Positions 16,528-25,585 are shown, counted from the first letter of the stretch. The stretch: 64,000 nt of DNA from QQUJ01 sp050287605 (GCA_050287605.1 JBNKCG010000094.1:12802-76801), one strand, 5' to 3'. A program made the numbers and translations. The notes: a model not told the origin generated them from the sequence alone.

Positions 16528-18045
16528 ATGAACACCGACCTACACGAACTGGAACTGCTGCTGCGTTCACGCTTTCCCCTCGTAGTAATCGAAACTCACG
16601 AGGAGACACGCGTGCTGGAACTGTTTCGCAAACTGACGCCGCAACTGGGCAAAGCGGTGCTTAGCTGGAGCGCCACCGAAGGACTCAACTGGAGCAGTGC
16701 CACACCGCGCCTGGAGGTGGACAACGGCGCCTCAACAAGCAGGCAACACACCGAACCGGCCAAAGTGTTGCAGCACATCAAAAGGGTGCGCCAGGGCAGC
16801 ATCTTCATCCTCAAGGATTTTCATCCCTATCTCGACGACCCCATCAACGTGCGGCTGCTGCGCGAGATCGCGCTGGACTACGGTAGCTTGCAGCACACCC
16901 TGGTACTGCTCAGCCCCAGCATCAAGCTACCCGAAGAACTGAGGCGCCTGTATGCGCGCTTTTCGTTGTCGCTGCCCAACCTCACCCAACTGCACAGTAT
17001 CATCGAGGAAGAGGCCCAAACCTGGAGCCGCGAGATCGGCGGCAAGGTAAAGGCCGACAAGCAGGCGTTGGAACAATTGGTGCGCAACCTACAGGGACTC
17101 ACCCGCGAAGACGCGCGCCGCCTGGCACGCAGCGCCATCTGGAACGACGGCGCCATCTCCCATAGCGACATCGCGGAGGTACAGCAGGCCAAATACCACC
17201 TGCTCGACATGGACGGGCTGCTCAGCTTCGAATATGAGACCGCCCAGTTCAGCGACGTTGGTGGGCTGCACAATCTCAAACGCTGGCTCGCCAGTCGCAA
17301 GAAACCGTTCCTGGAACCCGACAACCGCTACGGTCTCGAACCGCCCAAAGGCATCCTGCTGCTGGGCGTGCAGGGTGGCGGCAAAAGCCTCGCCGCCAAA
17401 GCCGTCGCCGGCGCCTGGGGCGTGCCGCTGTTAAGGCTCGACTTTGCCGCCCTCTACAACAAATTCTTCGGCGAGACCGAACGCAACCTGCGCGAATCGT
17501 TGAAGATGGCCGAAGTGATGGCACCGTGCGTACTGTGGGTGGACGAAATCGAAAAAGGTATCGCCACCGACGCCCACGACAGCGGCACCTCGCGCCGTGT
17601 GCTGGGCACCCTGCTCACCTGGATGGCCGAGCGTCGCGAGCGCGTTTTCATCGTCGCCACCGCCAACGACATCCAAACGCTGCCGCCCGAGCTGATCCGC
17701 AAGGGGCGCATGGACGAGATCTTCTTCGTCGACCTACCCGAACCCTCAGAGCGCGAAGAGATCTTTCGCATCCACGTCGAGAAACGCAAGCAGCCGCTTG
17801 CCAATTTCAATTTCGCCCAACTGGCGCGCGCGACCGAGGGCTTCTCCGGAAGCGAAATCGAGCAAGCCGTCGTCGGGGGACTCTACGCGGCGCTGGCGGA
17901 TGACCGGCCGCTGGACAATGCGCTGATTCTGAATGAAATCGAAAGGACACAGCCGTTGTCCGTAGTAATGGAGGAGAAGCTACGGGCATTGAGGGAATGG
18001 GCCGCCGGAAGGACGGTGGCGGCGCAGGGACAAGCGAATACTTAA
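16528..18045 (+). CDS. Ycf46-like AAA+ ATPase
   Basis: The 505-residue protein has a non-AAA N-terminal half (1-240), then a AAA+ module: Walker A GVQGGGKSLAAKA at about 280, Walker B CVLWVDEIEKG at about 335, sensor 1 VIVATAND-like (FIVATANDIQTLPPELIRKGRMDE) and an arginine finger region. The start MNTDLHELELLLRSRFPLVVIETHEE is the usual N-terminus of the Ycf46 family known from plastids and cyanobacteria, where it is linked to inorganic carbon use; its role in other bacteria is unclear. ATG 16528 was chosen over a long upstream extension that is antisense to the CDF gene. It runs divergently from that transporter. Confidence 0.9.
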   Translation: MNTDLHELELLLRSRFPLVVIETHEETRVLELFRKLTPQLGKAVLSWSATEGLNWSSATPRLEVDNGASTSRQHTEPAKVLQHIKRVRQGSIFILKDFHPYLDDPINVRLLREIALDYGSLQHTLVLLSPSIKLPEELRRLYARFSLSLPNLTQLHSIIEEEAQTWSREIGGKVKADKQALEQLVRNLQGLTREDARRLARSAIWNDGAISHSDIAEVQQAKYHLLDMDGLLSFEYETAQFSDVGGLHNLKRWLASRKKPFLEPDNRYGLEPPKGILLLGVQGGGKSLAAKAVAGAWGVPLLRLDFAALYNKFFGETERNLRESLKMAEVMAPCVLWVDEIEKGIATDAHDSGTSRRVLGTLLTWMAERRERVFIVATANDIQTLPPELIRKGRMDEIFFVDLPEPSEREEIFRIHVEKRKQPLANFNFAQLARATEGFSGSEIEQAVVGGLYAALADDRPLDNALILNEIERTQPLSVVMEEKLRALREWAAGRTVAAQGQANT

Positions 18046-18104
18046 CCCCCCAACCACAGGCGGCATCGACGTTCGACCGTAGAAGCGTGTCTACGAACGG
18101 AACA

Positions 18105-18764
18105 ATGGATACTTTGACGATAAACATGGCCAAAGAGATTTGGTCATACATGTCGGCGGGAGCCGCGCCCGCGAAGTCCGACGCGATAGTAATCTGCTGT
18201 TCATACGATCTACGGGTATGCGATCACGCATGCGATCTCATTAAACAAGGCTACTCCGATACGCTGGTAGTCAGCGGTAATTCCGGCAATTGGACCCAGC
18301 ACCTCTGGAATGAACCGGAAGCGCAAATCTTCTTCGAACGGGCGCTGGCAAACGGGATCAGCAAGGATCAAATCATCCTGGAAACGAATGCCACCAATTT
18401 CGGCGAAAACATCGCCTTTTCCAGAAAGCTGATCCCCAACGCCAAGACCGTAACTTTCGTCTCAAAACCGAACTCGCTGCTCCGAATAATACTGACCGCA
18501 CAAATCCAGTGGCCCGAAGTCAAGGCCTTGGTTTCATGCCCCGACATCAAATTCCCCGATGAGGTATCCAACGTGATCGGTATATGGGGCGTAATAAACG
18601 AAATGGTGGGAGACATCGAGCGAATTCAGAAATACCCCGATCTGGGATTTCAAGCAAAACATGAACTACCAGCAACGATACTCGAAAACTGGAACTACTT
18701 GCTAGAGAAGGGATTCACGCATCATCTGATGCGTCAGGAAGGGGATCGAAACAGCGTGCCATAG
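18105..18764 (+). CDS. YdcF-like DUF218 protein
   Basis: The 219-residue product has the DUF218/ElyC-SanA-YdcF fold: SDAIVICCSYDLRVCDHACDL, then GYSDTLVVSGNSGN, then ILETNATNFGENIAFSRKLI, then TVTFVSKPNSLLRIILTA. The TNFGENI motif matches the TNCGENA of E. coli YdcF, a protein reported to bind S-adenosylmethionine. No signal peptide or membrane helix is visible, again like YdcF and unlike ElyC/SanA. Base composition is clearly more AT-rich than its neighbours, suggesting transfer. ATG 18105 was chosen because homology starts there; the ORF could extend upstream into the AAA gene. Confidence 0.8.
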   Translation: MDTLTINMAKEIWSYMSAGAAPAKSDAIVICCSYDLRVCDHACDLIKQGYSDTLVVSGNSGNWTQHLWNEPEAQIFFERALANGISKDQIILETNATNFGENIAFSRKLIPNAKTVTFVSKPNSLLRIILTAQIQWPEVKALVSCPDIKFPDEVSNVIGIWGVINEMVGDIERIQKYPDLGFQAKHELPATILENWNYLLEKGFTHHLMRQEGDRNSVP

Positions 18765-18780
18765 CCGCGTGGGATGGGCA

Positions 18781-19542
18781 CTACATCTGCCTGAAGCGAT
18801 GTGCGTAGCTTTTGCTTACCAACAGCTCATCCGCCACTCCGGCAACCCGCAGCCGCACTCTGCCTTCCTCGTCGCGATGACAACATTCAACATAGCTTAA
18901 ATTGACGATCGCGCCGCGATGAACGCGCCAAAATTGCTGCGGATCCAATTCCGCTTCCAGATCCTTCATCGGCTTGCGTATCAGCAGCTCCCCCTCGCCC
19001 GCCACCACGGTGGTGTACTTGTCCGCCGCAACGAAACAGCGCACCTCTGCAACGGGTACCAGCTTCACCTCGTCGCGTAACCCGGCGCGAATCCACTGCA
19101 ACGGTTGTTGCGGCTCGCCCCGCAACCGCTGCGCCAGCTTTTCGAGCAGATCATCGATTTGCAGCGATGGTGCCTGGTGCAATCGCTGCTTCAGCCGTGC
19201 CACGGTATGCGCCAGACGCTCGGCCGTCACCGGCTTGAGCAGATAATCGACCGCGTCCCGCTCAAACGCACTCACGGCGTATTCGTCATAGGCCGTGACG
19301 AACACCAAGTGGCAGCGCCCGCGCAATCTCCGCGCCACCTCCAGCCCGCTCAAACCCGGCATGCGAATATCGAGGAAGGCTATCGCCGGTTCGTGTATGG
19401 CCGCCAGTTCCAGCGCCTCGGTTCCGTCACGTGCCTCGGCAACGATCTCGAGCTCCGGCCAGATCTCCGCCAAGCGCCGACGCAGTGCCACCCGCAGATT
19501 CTCTTCGTCGTCGGCAATCAGGGCGCTCGTTTCAAACGACAT
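18781..19542 (-). CDS. LytTR-family response regulator of cassette A
   Basis: The 253-residue regulator has a receiver domain (about 7-120: phosphoacceptor Asp in IAFLDIRMPGLSGLEVA, conserved Lys in DYLLKPVTAERL) and a LytTR DNA-binding domain (about 150-250: VRCFVAADKYTTVV, FWRVHRGAIVNLSYV, SKSYAHRFRQM). It overlaps the kinase gene by 11 bases and is the last of seven coupled genes. Probable target is the operon itself or other envelope genes; binding sites were not identified. Confidence 0.94.
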   Translation of the reverse strand: MSFETSALIADDEENLRVALRRRLAEIWPELEIVAEARDGTEALELAAIHEPAIAFLDIRMPGLSGLEVARRLRGRCHLVFVTAYDEYAVSAFERDAVDYLLKPVTAERLAHTVARLKQRLHQAPSLQIDDLLEKLAQRLRGEPQQPLQWIRAGLRDEVKLVPVAEVRCFVAADKYTTVVAGEGELLIRKPMKDLEAELDPQQFWRVHRGAIVNLSYVECCHRDEEGRVRLRVAGVADELLVSKSYAHRFRQM

Positions 19543-20599
19543 TGTCGTGCTCCAACGGAATCTCCAGCACCACATCCGTGCCACGGGATTGGCCTGCCGT
19601 AATCTCCAAAGCGGCCTTACTGCCGTACAAAGCATGCAAACGGGCTCGAATGTTCTCCAGAGCGACACCGCTGCCGCACTTCCCGCTCGCCAGCCCTGCA
19701 CCGTCGTCGCTGACTTCAATGCGCAAGCGCGCGCCGTGGGTCATGACGCGCAATTCAACCCGCCCTCCTTCCACCTGAGGCTCAATGCCGTGCACCACCG
19801 CATTTTCCACCAACGGTTGAACCAGCATCGGAGGACAGGGCAGGCACAGTAGTGCTTGCGGAACGTCGACGTAGAATCGCAGGCGCTCTCCCATGCGCGC
19901 CTGCTGGATATCCATGTAGGCGTTGATCATGGCCACCTCGTCACCCAGCGTCGTCTCGCCTTCGCGACTCCGGTGCAACGAGGCACGCAAAAAGTCGCTG
20001 AACGCAGCCAGTACCGTGGAGGCGCGGCGCGGATCGGTTTCGATCAGACTATGGATGTTGGAGAGCGTGTTGAACAGGAAGTGCGGTTCGATCTGCGCCT
20101 GCAGCAGGCGAAGCTGGGTCTCCGCCAACTCTTTTTCTGCACCGAGCTGCCGGTTTTGATGCTGCTGTAATTCCAGCATCGCACTGGTCATTCGGTAGCG
20201 GGAGATGAAGAAGTGGCCGATGGCGCTGCCGAAGATGATCCCCAGCATGAGATTGCCGCCCAAGCCGCTCATGCTGTTGGTGAGCAGATAGTCCAGAGTA
20301 CCGGTTAAGAGGCCACCGAGCAGACTGCCCAACAGCGACCCGACGACGACACCGATGGCGATGTCCACGCCGCGCTTCTCGCCGTCGCGGTGGAACAATC
20401 CCAGCAGATGAATCACGCTGAGGATAGAGAAACCGATGGACTGGGAGTAGACCATCATCAGCCAGAACAAACCGCCGAAGCCCAGGTGGCCGTTTACCAG
20501 GGTGAGGGTTACGGCAATGATGGTGTTGAACAGAAACACAATCCCGATCTGCCACGCCATACCGGGATAAAGGTTGCCATCGAGGACTGTTTTGCTCAT
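19532..20599 (-). CDS. LytS/YehU-type sensor histidine kinase of cassette A
   Basis: The 355-residue membrane kinase has four or five hydrophobic helices (residues 15-150, including a glycine-rich GVVVGSLLGSLLGGLL segment). A His_kinase domain follows with the motif QAQIEPHFLFNTLSNIHSLIE, whose His is the phosphorylation site, and the HATPase domain comes last: PPMLVQPLVENAVVHGI, SDDGAGL, GSGVALENIRARL. No large periplasmic domain exists, so sensing is probably within the membrane. ATG 20599 lies 4 bases past the barrel gene. It pairs with the overlapping LytTR regulator. Confidence 0.93.
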   Translation of the reverse strand: MSKTVLDGNLYPGMAWQIGIVFLFNTIIAVTLTLVNGHLGFGGLFWLMMVYSQSIGFSILSVIHLLGLFHRDGEKRGVDIAIGVVVGSLLGSLLGGLLTGTLDYLLTNSMSGLGGNLMLGIIFGSAIGHFFISRYRMTSAMLELQQHQNRQLGAEKELAETQLRLLQAQIEPHFLFNTLSNIHSLIETDPRRASTVLAAFSDFLRASLHRSREGETTLGDEVAMINAYMDIQQARMGERLRFYVDVPQALLCLPCPPMLVQPLVENAVVHGIEPQVEGGRVELRVMTHGARLRIEVSDDGAGLASGKCGSGVALENIRARLHALYGSKAALEITAGQSRGTDVVLEIPLEHDNVV

Positions 20600-20603
20600 G
20601 GGG

Positions 20604-21827
20604 TTACCATAGCGCTTCGCCAGATAGTTGAACAAACGCGGTAGCCTCGAACGGCAACTGCCCGTAGGCGGAATCGTCCGGACCACCGAACCCCCGCAGC
20701 CCGGCGCTGAGCTTCCAACCCTGGCGGATTTCGTACGCCGCACCGACCGTCACCACGTACCCCCCATCCTCCGGTGTGATCAACATATCGAACCAGGGGT
20801 CGAAGCGTTCGCCATCGTGGGAGAGACGCAACATCAGGTTGTTCTGCAGCAGCGAGCCGGAGCGGAACGCACTGCTGTCCCACGCCAGATTACCGTACAC
20901 CGCGGCATCGGGCGCGGCGCCCAGCAACGCACGTTGGTCCGCTGCCAGGGAAAAGAGTTGTTGCCACTCGTGGCGACTCATGGCGCTGCCATCATGCCAG
21001 AACTCCAGCAGCAGGGTATATCCGGATTGCGTACTCCAGGTCATGCCTATCAGAGCACGTCCGTCATCCTCCGCCTCCACCGTTTGCCAGGGATCGGCGC
21101 TCGCCAACAGTGTGCCGCTATCGAGCAACGTGTGTTCGCGTCTTACCAGACGCGGCTGCCACAACACCGCGCCGTGCAACTCCAGTGAGCTGCCGCCGAC
21201 CCAAGTGAAACCCGCTCCGTAGGCGATGCCGAGCTGCTCGTGCCAGTGCAGAAGCAACTCACCCTCCAGGTCGTTCCACAGGCGATAGTAGCGCAGAAGC
21301 GCCTGATCGTTGTTGCGATCGAGGTCGTACTCGTCTGCATCGAGACGGTTGTACCAGGTCAGCGACAAACTGGAATCAGCATCGATGCGTTCCATCTGCA
21401 GCAAAGGCACCCCCTCCAGTCTCGTGGTCAACAGTGCGCGCCGATCCTCGCCCTGGATCAGATCGAGTGGCCGAAAACCATACCCGATACCGGAACCGAC
21501 CACTTTCTTGCCAACGGAAAAGTCCAGCCCTGCCGCGGAGAAGTCCGCATAGAGTTCGTTGAGTCTGCCCTGGGTGTGATCTGAATCGCCTTCGGCGGCA
21601 GAGCGATCCACCGCACCTTCGAACACCATGCCACGTCGCTGCCAGCGCACCCAAAATTCTGCCGTGCTGCTCCGGCTGGCAAAGGGACGCCAATCACTGG
21701 GTAGCTCGAACAGGTTACCGTCACGCAGGCTGGAATCCTCGCCGTAGAGCTGCATCCCTATTGTGGTTTGAGCCGCGGCGTCGGCTGCGGCCAGACAGAG
21801 CAGCAACAAGGCGTAGCGTTTCACCAC
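20604..21827 (-). CDS. Outer-membrane beta-barrel protein of cassette A
   Basis: The 407-residue product has a signal peptide (ALLLLCLAAADAAAQ) and then many short amphipathic strands rich in aromatic residues and glycine (for example LELHGAVLWQPRLV, YTLLLEFWHDGS, NNLMLRLSHDGERF). It ends VQLSGEALW with a terminal aromatic residue, the BAM-recognised barrel signature. No known substrate motif. It overlaps the LolA-like gene by 7 bases and lies 4 bases before the kinase, so it belongs to the transport operon. I could not place it in a named porin family; cassette B has a counterpart of the same size. Confidence 0.75.
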   Translation of the reverse strand: MVKRYALLLLCLAAADAAAQTTIGMQLYGEDSSLRDGNLFELPSDWRPFASRSSTAEFWVRWQRRGMVFEGAVDRSAAEGDSDHTQGRLNELYADFSAAGLDFSVGKKVVGSGIGYGFRPLDLIQGEDRRALLTTRLEGVPLLQMERIDADSSLSLTWYNRLDADEYDLDRNNDQALLRYYRLWNDLEGELLLHWHEQLGIAYGAGFTWVGGSSLELHGAVLWQPRLVRREHTLLDSGTLLASADPWQTVEAEDDGRALIGMTWSTQSGYTLLLEFWHDGSAMSRHEWQQLFSLAADQRALLGAAPDAAVYGNLAWDSSAFRSGSLLQNNLMLRLSHDGERFDPWFDMLITPEDGGYVVTVGAAYEIRQGWKLSAGLRGFGGPDDSAYGQLPFEATAFVQLSGEALW

Positions 21828-22579
21828 CCCTCCAGGTTCTCGCGCAGCAGGAAGGTGGGGTTATAGAACTTGTCTGGAATCTCGGCCGCTGTCATCGACA
21901 GGTAGTCGATCTCGGTCCGTTTACTGGTGTTGATGCTGTCGAACAGGGTCATCCCGGTAATACGCGGCGTGCCGTTTATCTCCCCGAACCGATAGCGCGC
22001 CTCTTTGACCAATCGGCCCGACTGCAGAAATAGCCGAGCGTAGAGCGGCACTTCGTCTTTATCGAGCCACAGCTCGATTCGCTGGTAGCTGGTTCCCTTA
22101 CGGGTCGACGTCAATTCCAACCGCTTACAGCGACCGGGGCAGTATTCGCCTTGATAATCATCAGTCACCAGTTTTCCGAGGTAGTCCTCGCTCCAGGTCA
22201 GCGTGGTGACATCCCCGGTGGATGCCTCACCCAGAAGTTTCTGCATTGGCGTGATGCGAATTGGTCTGCGGGTACCCGGCATCAGCATCCAGAAGGCATC
22301 GTCCAACATCAACACCTTCTGCCCCGCCTCTCCGGCGCTGCGAAACAGCACCAACGAACGGCGACCCGGCTTGATGTAGACGGTATAGCGCTTCTCCTTG
22401 TCGAGCCGATCGTGATCGTAGAGCCTGACCTGAGTCTCGACCCGCGATTGGGCATCGGGCAAACGTAAGTCATCGGCACGCTTGAGCATCGTCGCCACCT
22501 CGTCTGCAGCGAAGGAGTGGCCTGCAAAGATCAAGCAAACCGCGTACAGGATGGACTTACTCAGACGTTTTCTAAACAT
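21821..22579 (-). CDS. LolA-like periplasmic lipid/lipoprotein-carrier protein of cassette A
   Basis: The 252-residue exported protein has a signal peptide (ILYAVCLIFAGHSFAA) and the fold pattern of the COG2834 outer-membrane lipoprotein-sorting family. VETQVRLYDHDR opens the half barrel; KVLMLDDAFWMLMPGTRRPIRITPMQKLLGEASTGDV is the family signature region; later strands include RIELWLDKDEVPLYARLF. True LolA carries lipoproteins; members of this wider family occur with exporters. One CPGRC pair may form a disulfide. Overlaps with the permease (8 bases) and barrel (7 bases) indicate coupling. Confidence 0.85.
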   Translation of the reverse strand: MFRKRLSKSILYAVCLIFAGHSFAADEVATMLKRADDLRLPDAQSRVETQVRLYDHDRLDKEKRYTVYIKPGRRSLVLFRSAGEAGQKVLMLDDAFWMLMPGTRRPIRITPMQKLLGEASTGDVTTLTWSEDYLGKLVTDDYQGEYCPGRCKRLELTSTRKGTSYQRIELWLDKDEVPLYARLFLQSGRLVKEARYRFGEINGTPRITGMTLFDSINTSKRTEIDYLSMTAAEIPDKFYNPTFLLRENLEGW

Positions 22580-23789
22580 GCTGTAGCGCCTCCACGATCG
22601 GTTTGTTGACGCCGCGCCGCGCCGCCAGCAGCGCCGCCAGGATCGATACCGCAATGATCAGCAGCGCGACCTGAAAATAGACCAGCGGATCGAAATAGAG
22701 GTAGAGCGGGTAGCCCTCGGTACGCCCCGGCGGTGGGGGCATCATCACTGGGAAGATATGCAGCAGCACCGTTGCCGCGGCGGAGATGATCGTTCCGGCC
22801 AGGGCTGAGAGCACACCGATGATCCCCGCCTCCATGGCAAAGTTGCCAATCAGGCGCCGCGCCGACGTCCCCAGCGCTGCCAGGGTTCCCATCTCGCGGG
22901 TACGCTCCGCCACGCTCATGGAGACCGTATTCGCGACTGCGAAAAAGACCATGACCACAATGATCATTCCCAGCACGCCAAAGATGCGGTCGTAGAGATT
23001 GCGTACCTGGGCGTAGAAGAACGCCAACTCGTCCCAACGCTTGAAAGCGAGTTGCGGATACTTCCCTTTGAGTTCGTTGTAGAAAGCCGGCGCACTCTCC
23101 AGATCGAACAGATAGATCGCCAGTGTGCTGACCTTGTCGCTGACCAGCAGCTCTTGCGCGGTGGCAAGCGTGGTCATCAACGCCCGCGCATCCATCTCCG
23201 GCACGCCGGTCCCGTAGATCCCGACCAGTTTGACGTCGACGGCATTCAGTGCACCGTCGCCCGTGGTGGCAAGCAGCGTCAATATGTCGCCCGGTTCCGC
23301 CTTGAGACTACGAGCCAAATCCTTGGCCAGCATCACCTCCGGCGTCTCGCTCGCCGCAGTCACCCGCAGCGCTCGCCCCTTGTCCACCTGGGTCAAGGCA
23401 CCGTTGATGCGGAATTCACCCTCCGGATCGATACCGTTGCCCAGATAGATGGCGGACTTCTCCCCGTTGGAGATCAGGCCGGAGAATGCAAGCCGCGGCA
23501 ATACGCTGGAGACGCGTCGATCCTCAAACAGTTCGGCGGTAAGCGACTTGCTGTGGGCAAGGCCATACTCCAACGGGGTCTCCTCCTCCTTGTCGAAGTG
23601 GTCCGCATGGGCCATTACCACATGGCCGATCTGCCGCGCCGATACCTGTTTGAGCGAATCGTAAGTAAACATGGCGAAACCGGATGCCATCAACACGCCG
23701 GCGGTACCGATGGCGGCCAGCAACATCGTGATAGCGGTACGCCGTTTGTTGCGGAAGACGTTCTTCCAGGCAAATAGCAACCATTTCAT
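22572..23789 (-). CDS. FtsX/MacB-type ABC transporter permease of cassette A
   Basis: The 405-residue protein has the type VII layout: an N-terminal amphipathic RNKRRTAITMLLAAIGTAGVLM helix, a large periplasmic domain (about 45-265) and three C-terminal helices (about 270-400), including VSMSVAERTREMGTLAALGTSARRL, the cytoplasmic loop that contacts the ATPase. LolC/E, MacB and FtsX share this plan and move lipoproteins, toxins or signals instead of passing solutes through a channel. Only one permease gene is present, so a homodimer is expected. It overlaps the ATPase gene by 4 bases (ATGA). Confidence 0.92.
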   Translation of the reverse strand: MKWLLFAWKNVFRNKRRTAITMLLAAIGTAGVLMASGFAMFTYDSLKQVSARQIGHVVMAHADHFDKEEETPLEYGLAHSKSLTAELFEDRRVSSVLPRLAFSGLISNGEKSAIYLGNGIDPEGEFRINGALTQVDKGRALRVTAASETPEVMLAKDLARSLKAEPGDILTLLATTGDGALNAVDVKLVGIYGTGVPEMDARALMTTLATAQELLVSDKVSTLAIYLFDLESAPAFYNELKGKYPQLAFKRWDELAFFYAQVRNLYDRIFGVLGMIIVVMVFFAVANTVSMSVAERTREMGTLAALGTSARRLIGNFAMEAGIIGVLSALAGTIISAAATVLLHIFPVMMPPPPGRTEGYPLYLYFDPLVYFQVALLIIAVSILAALLAARRGVNKPIVEALQHV

Positions 23790-24457
23790 TGCACTTCTCC
23801 GTCGACCAGGTGCACCACCCGCTCGCAGCGACTGGTCATGCGTTCATCGTGAGTGGCAACCAGGAAGGTGGTACCCATCTCCCGCCCCAATTCGTGCATC
23901 AGATCGATCACCTGGGTGGCGGTTGCGGTGTCGAGATTCGCCGTCGGCTCGTCGGCCACTACCAGGGCGGGCTTCTTCACCAGGGCGCGGGCGATGGCAA
24001 CCCGTTGACGCTGACCACCGGACAGTTTGTCCGGCAAGTGACGAGAAAACTTCTCCAGCCCAACTTGCGTCAGTATTTCGTCGACTCGTTGGCGCCGCTG
24101 GGTCGCAGCGACCCCGCTGAGCAACAGTGGATACTCAACGTTTTCGTAGGCGGTCATCACCGGCACCAAATTGAAACTCTGAAAGATAAAACCGATACCG
24201 TCGCGACGCAGCCGGGTCAGCGACGCTCGGCTTTGCCGCGCAATATCGATGCCCTCCAAGCTATAGCTGCCGGCATCGCTGTTATCGATCAGCCCGCAAA
24301 TATTGAGCAGCGTGCTCTTGCCGCTTCCGGAAGGGCCGGCGAGAGCAACAAAAGCGCCGCGTTCAATTTGCAACTCCACCTCATTGAGCGCCTGCACTTC
24401 GGTTTCACCGAGATGGTAGTGCTTGCTGACGCCATGCATTTGGATTAACGGAATCAT
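23786..24457 (-). CDS. LolD/MacB-type ABC transporter ATPase of cassette A
   Basis: The 223-residue ATPase has Walker A GPSGSGKSTLL (about 41), Q-loop FIFQSFNLVPVMTAYENVEYPL, signature LSGGQRQRVAIARAL, Walker B LVVADEPTANLD and the switch His in VATHDERM. The NLVP...ENVE pattern is characteristic of the LolD/MacB/FtsE group that partners with FtsX-type permeases. ATG 24457 begins MIPLIQMHGVSKHY and overlaps the upstream gene's stop by 4 bases. It energises the transporter from the cytoplasmic face. Confidence 0.95.
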   Translation of the reverse strand: MIPLIQMHGVSKHYHLGETEVQALNEVELQIERGAFVALAGPSGSGKSTLLNICGLIDNSDAGSYSLEGIDIARQSRASLTRLRRDGIGFIFQSFNLVPVMTAYENVEYPLLLSGVAATQRRQRVDEILTQVGLEKFSRHLPDKLSGGQRQRVAIARALVKKPALVVADEPTANLDTATATQVIDLMHELGREMGTTFLVATHDERMTSRCERVVHLVDGEVQ

Positions 24458-25071
24458 CGCTTCGTTGCTCCCGATATTCTGTCGGACGACAGCCCCTGGA
24501 TTCGCATCTGCCACTTCGCCTGTGCCGCTTCGTCACCTTCCCGCTGCGCCGCCTTTGCGGCGGTGCTGTAGAGCGAGGCGAGGAATGTTTCAGGCCACGC
24601 TCTTTGTGGCTGCGTTCGCAGCAGTTTCTCAAGCAACGTCTTGCCACTGTCGAACGTGTTGAACATCTCGGGCAAAGACACGTAGGTGTTCGCGGCAACC
24701 AGCCGCACTTCATCGACCACCATTGGCGCTGCAGATTCATCCGATGCCTCAAGCTGATCGGCGAGACGTAACGCGCGATCGATATGGCCGATGCCGTCGT
24801 TAACGTATCCAAGCTTGCTCCAGGGCATCCAGGCGTGCTTCCCCATCACGGTTTCGGTGCTGCCGAAGTAGACCAGCAGTAGCGGGTTGTCCGGATCCTG
24901 TTTCAACATTTTCTGCAACCTGTCGTGAATTGCTTCGTTCTCCTGTTCGCCGATCAGACCGCCGCTGAACTGCGCGCGCACGTCGCGCAGTTCATCCGGC
25001 GTCGCGCCATACACGACACTGCAAGAGATCACAGTCAGCAGAAAAAGCCTCGATACCCGGACATGGAACAT
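24454..25071 (-). CDS. Secreted helical-repeat protein, first gene of cassette A
   Basis: The 205-residue protein has a signal peptide (LFLLTVISCSVVYGA) and is all-helical after that, with TPR-like spacing (HDRLQKMLKQDPDNPLLLVYFG, GKTLLEKLLRTQPQRAWPETFLASLY). No catalytic motif is visible. It is the promoter-proximal gene of the operon and overlaps the ATPase start by 4 bases, so it is probably part of the same machine, perhaps a periplasmic adaptor. Family unknown to me. Confidence 0.7.
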   Translation of the reverse strand: MFHVRVSRLFLLTVISCSVVYGATPDELRDVRAQFSGGLIGEQENEAIHDRLQKMLKQDPDNPLLLVYFGSTETVMGKHAWMPWSKLGYVNDGIGHIDRALRLADQLEASDESAAPMVVDEVRLVAANTYVSLPEMFNTFDSGKTLLEKLLRTQPQRAWPETFLASLYSTAAKAAQREGDEAAQAKWQMRIQGLSSDRISGATKR

Positions 25072-25585
25072 CGTTTTCTCCCTCTAAAAGGCGCGCCCAG
25101 CGTCCTGCGAAGACCGCGGATAGAACGACACTCCGTGAGGGTGTCGGCACACTCCGCACCGACGACTGGGGCGTCCCATTGCGCAGCGGTAAATTGCGTC
25201 CTACGTTGGACTCCGTGGAGCTACCGTAGGCAGATCAGGTCAACCGTGGAAGGGCGATGCGACGAAACGCGAATTTCGGGCGCAAACGGCAAAATGGGGG
25301 AGTGAACAGAAATGGGTTGTCTCCCTTTGGAGACGATCGCTGGCCCGGGTGGTGGCAACCAGGCGGGGCGGCGCGTCCGGGCGCCGGGCACAGCGCGGTC
25401 ACCGGCATAACCGTCCGCCGCATGGTGCGCCCCCTGGAATCACTCGAGCCGATACATTGCCGTACAGGGCTTCGAGTGAGAACCAATCCCCTTTTCCTTC
25501 ACCCAAGCTGCGTTATCCTGGGGTATCCACGGTGTCTTGCAGGCACTATCATTAGACCCCCTACCCGACAGCACGAGGAGGTAGC
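25072..25585. other. Divergent intergenic region, cassette A / bactofilin
   Basis: The 514 bases contain no convincing gene. They must hold the promoters of both the cassette A operon (minus) and bactofilin (plus). A perfect hairpin GTCTCC-CTTT-GGAGAC lies at 25319-25334 without a T-run. The bactofilin start is preceded by a strong AGGAGG. I could not assign promoters or LytTR-type operator repeats with confidence. Confidence 0.5.
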
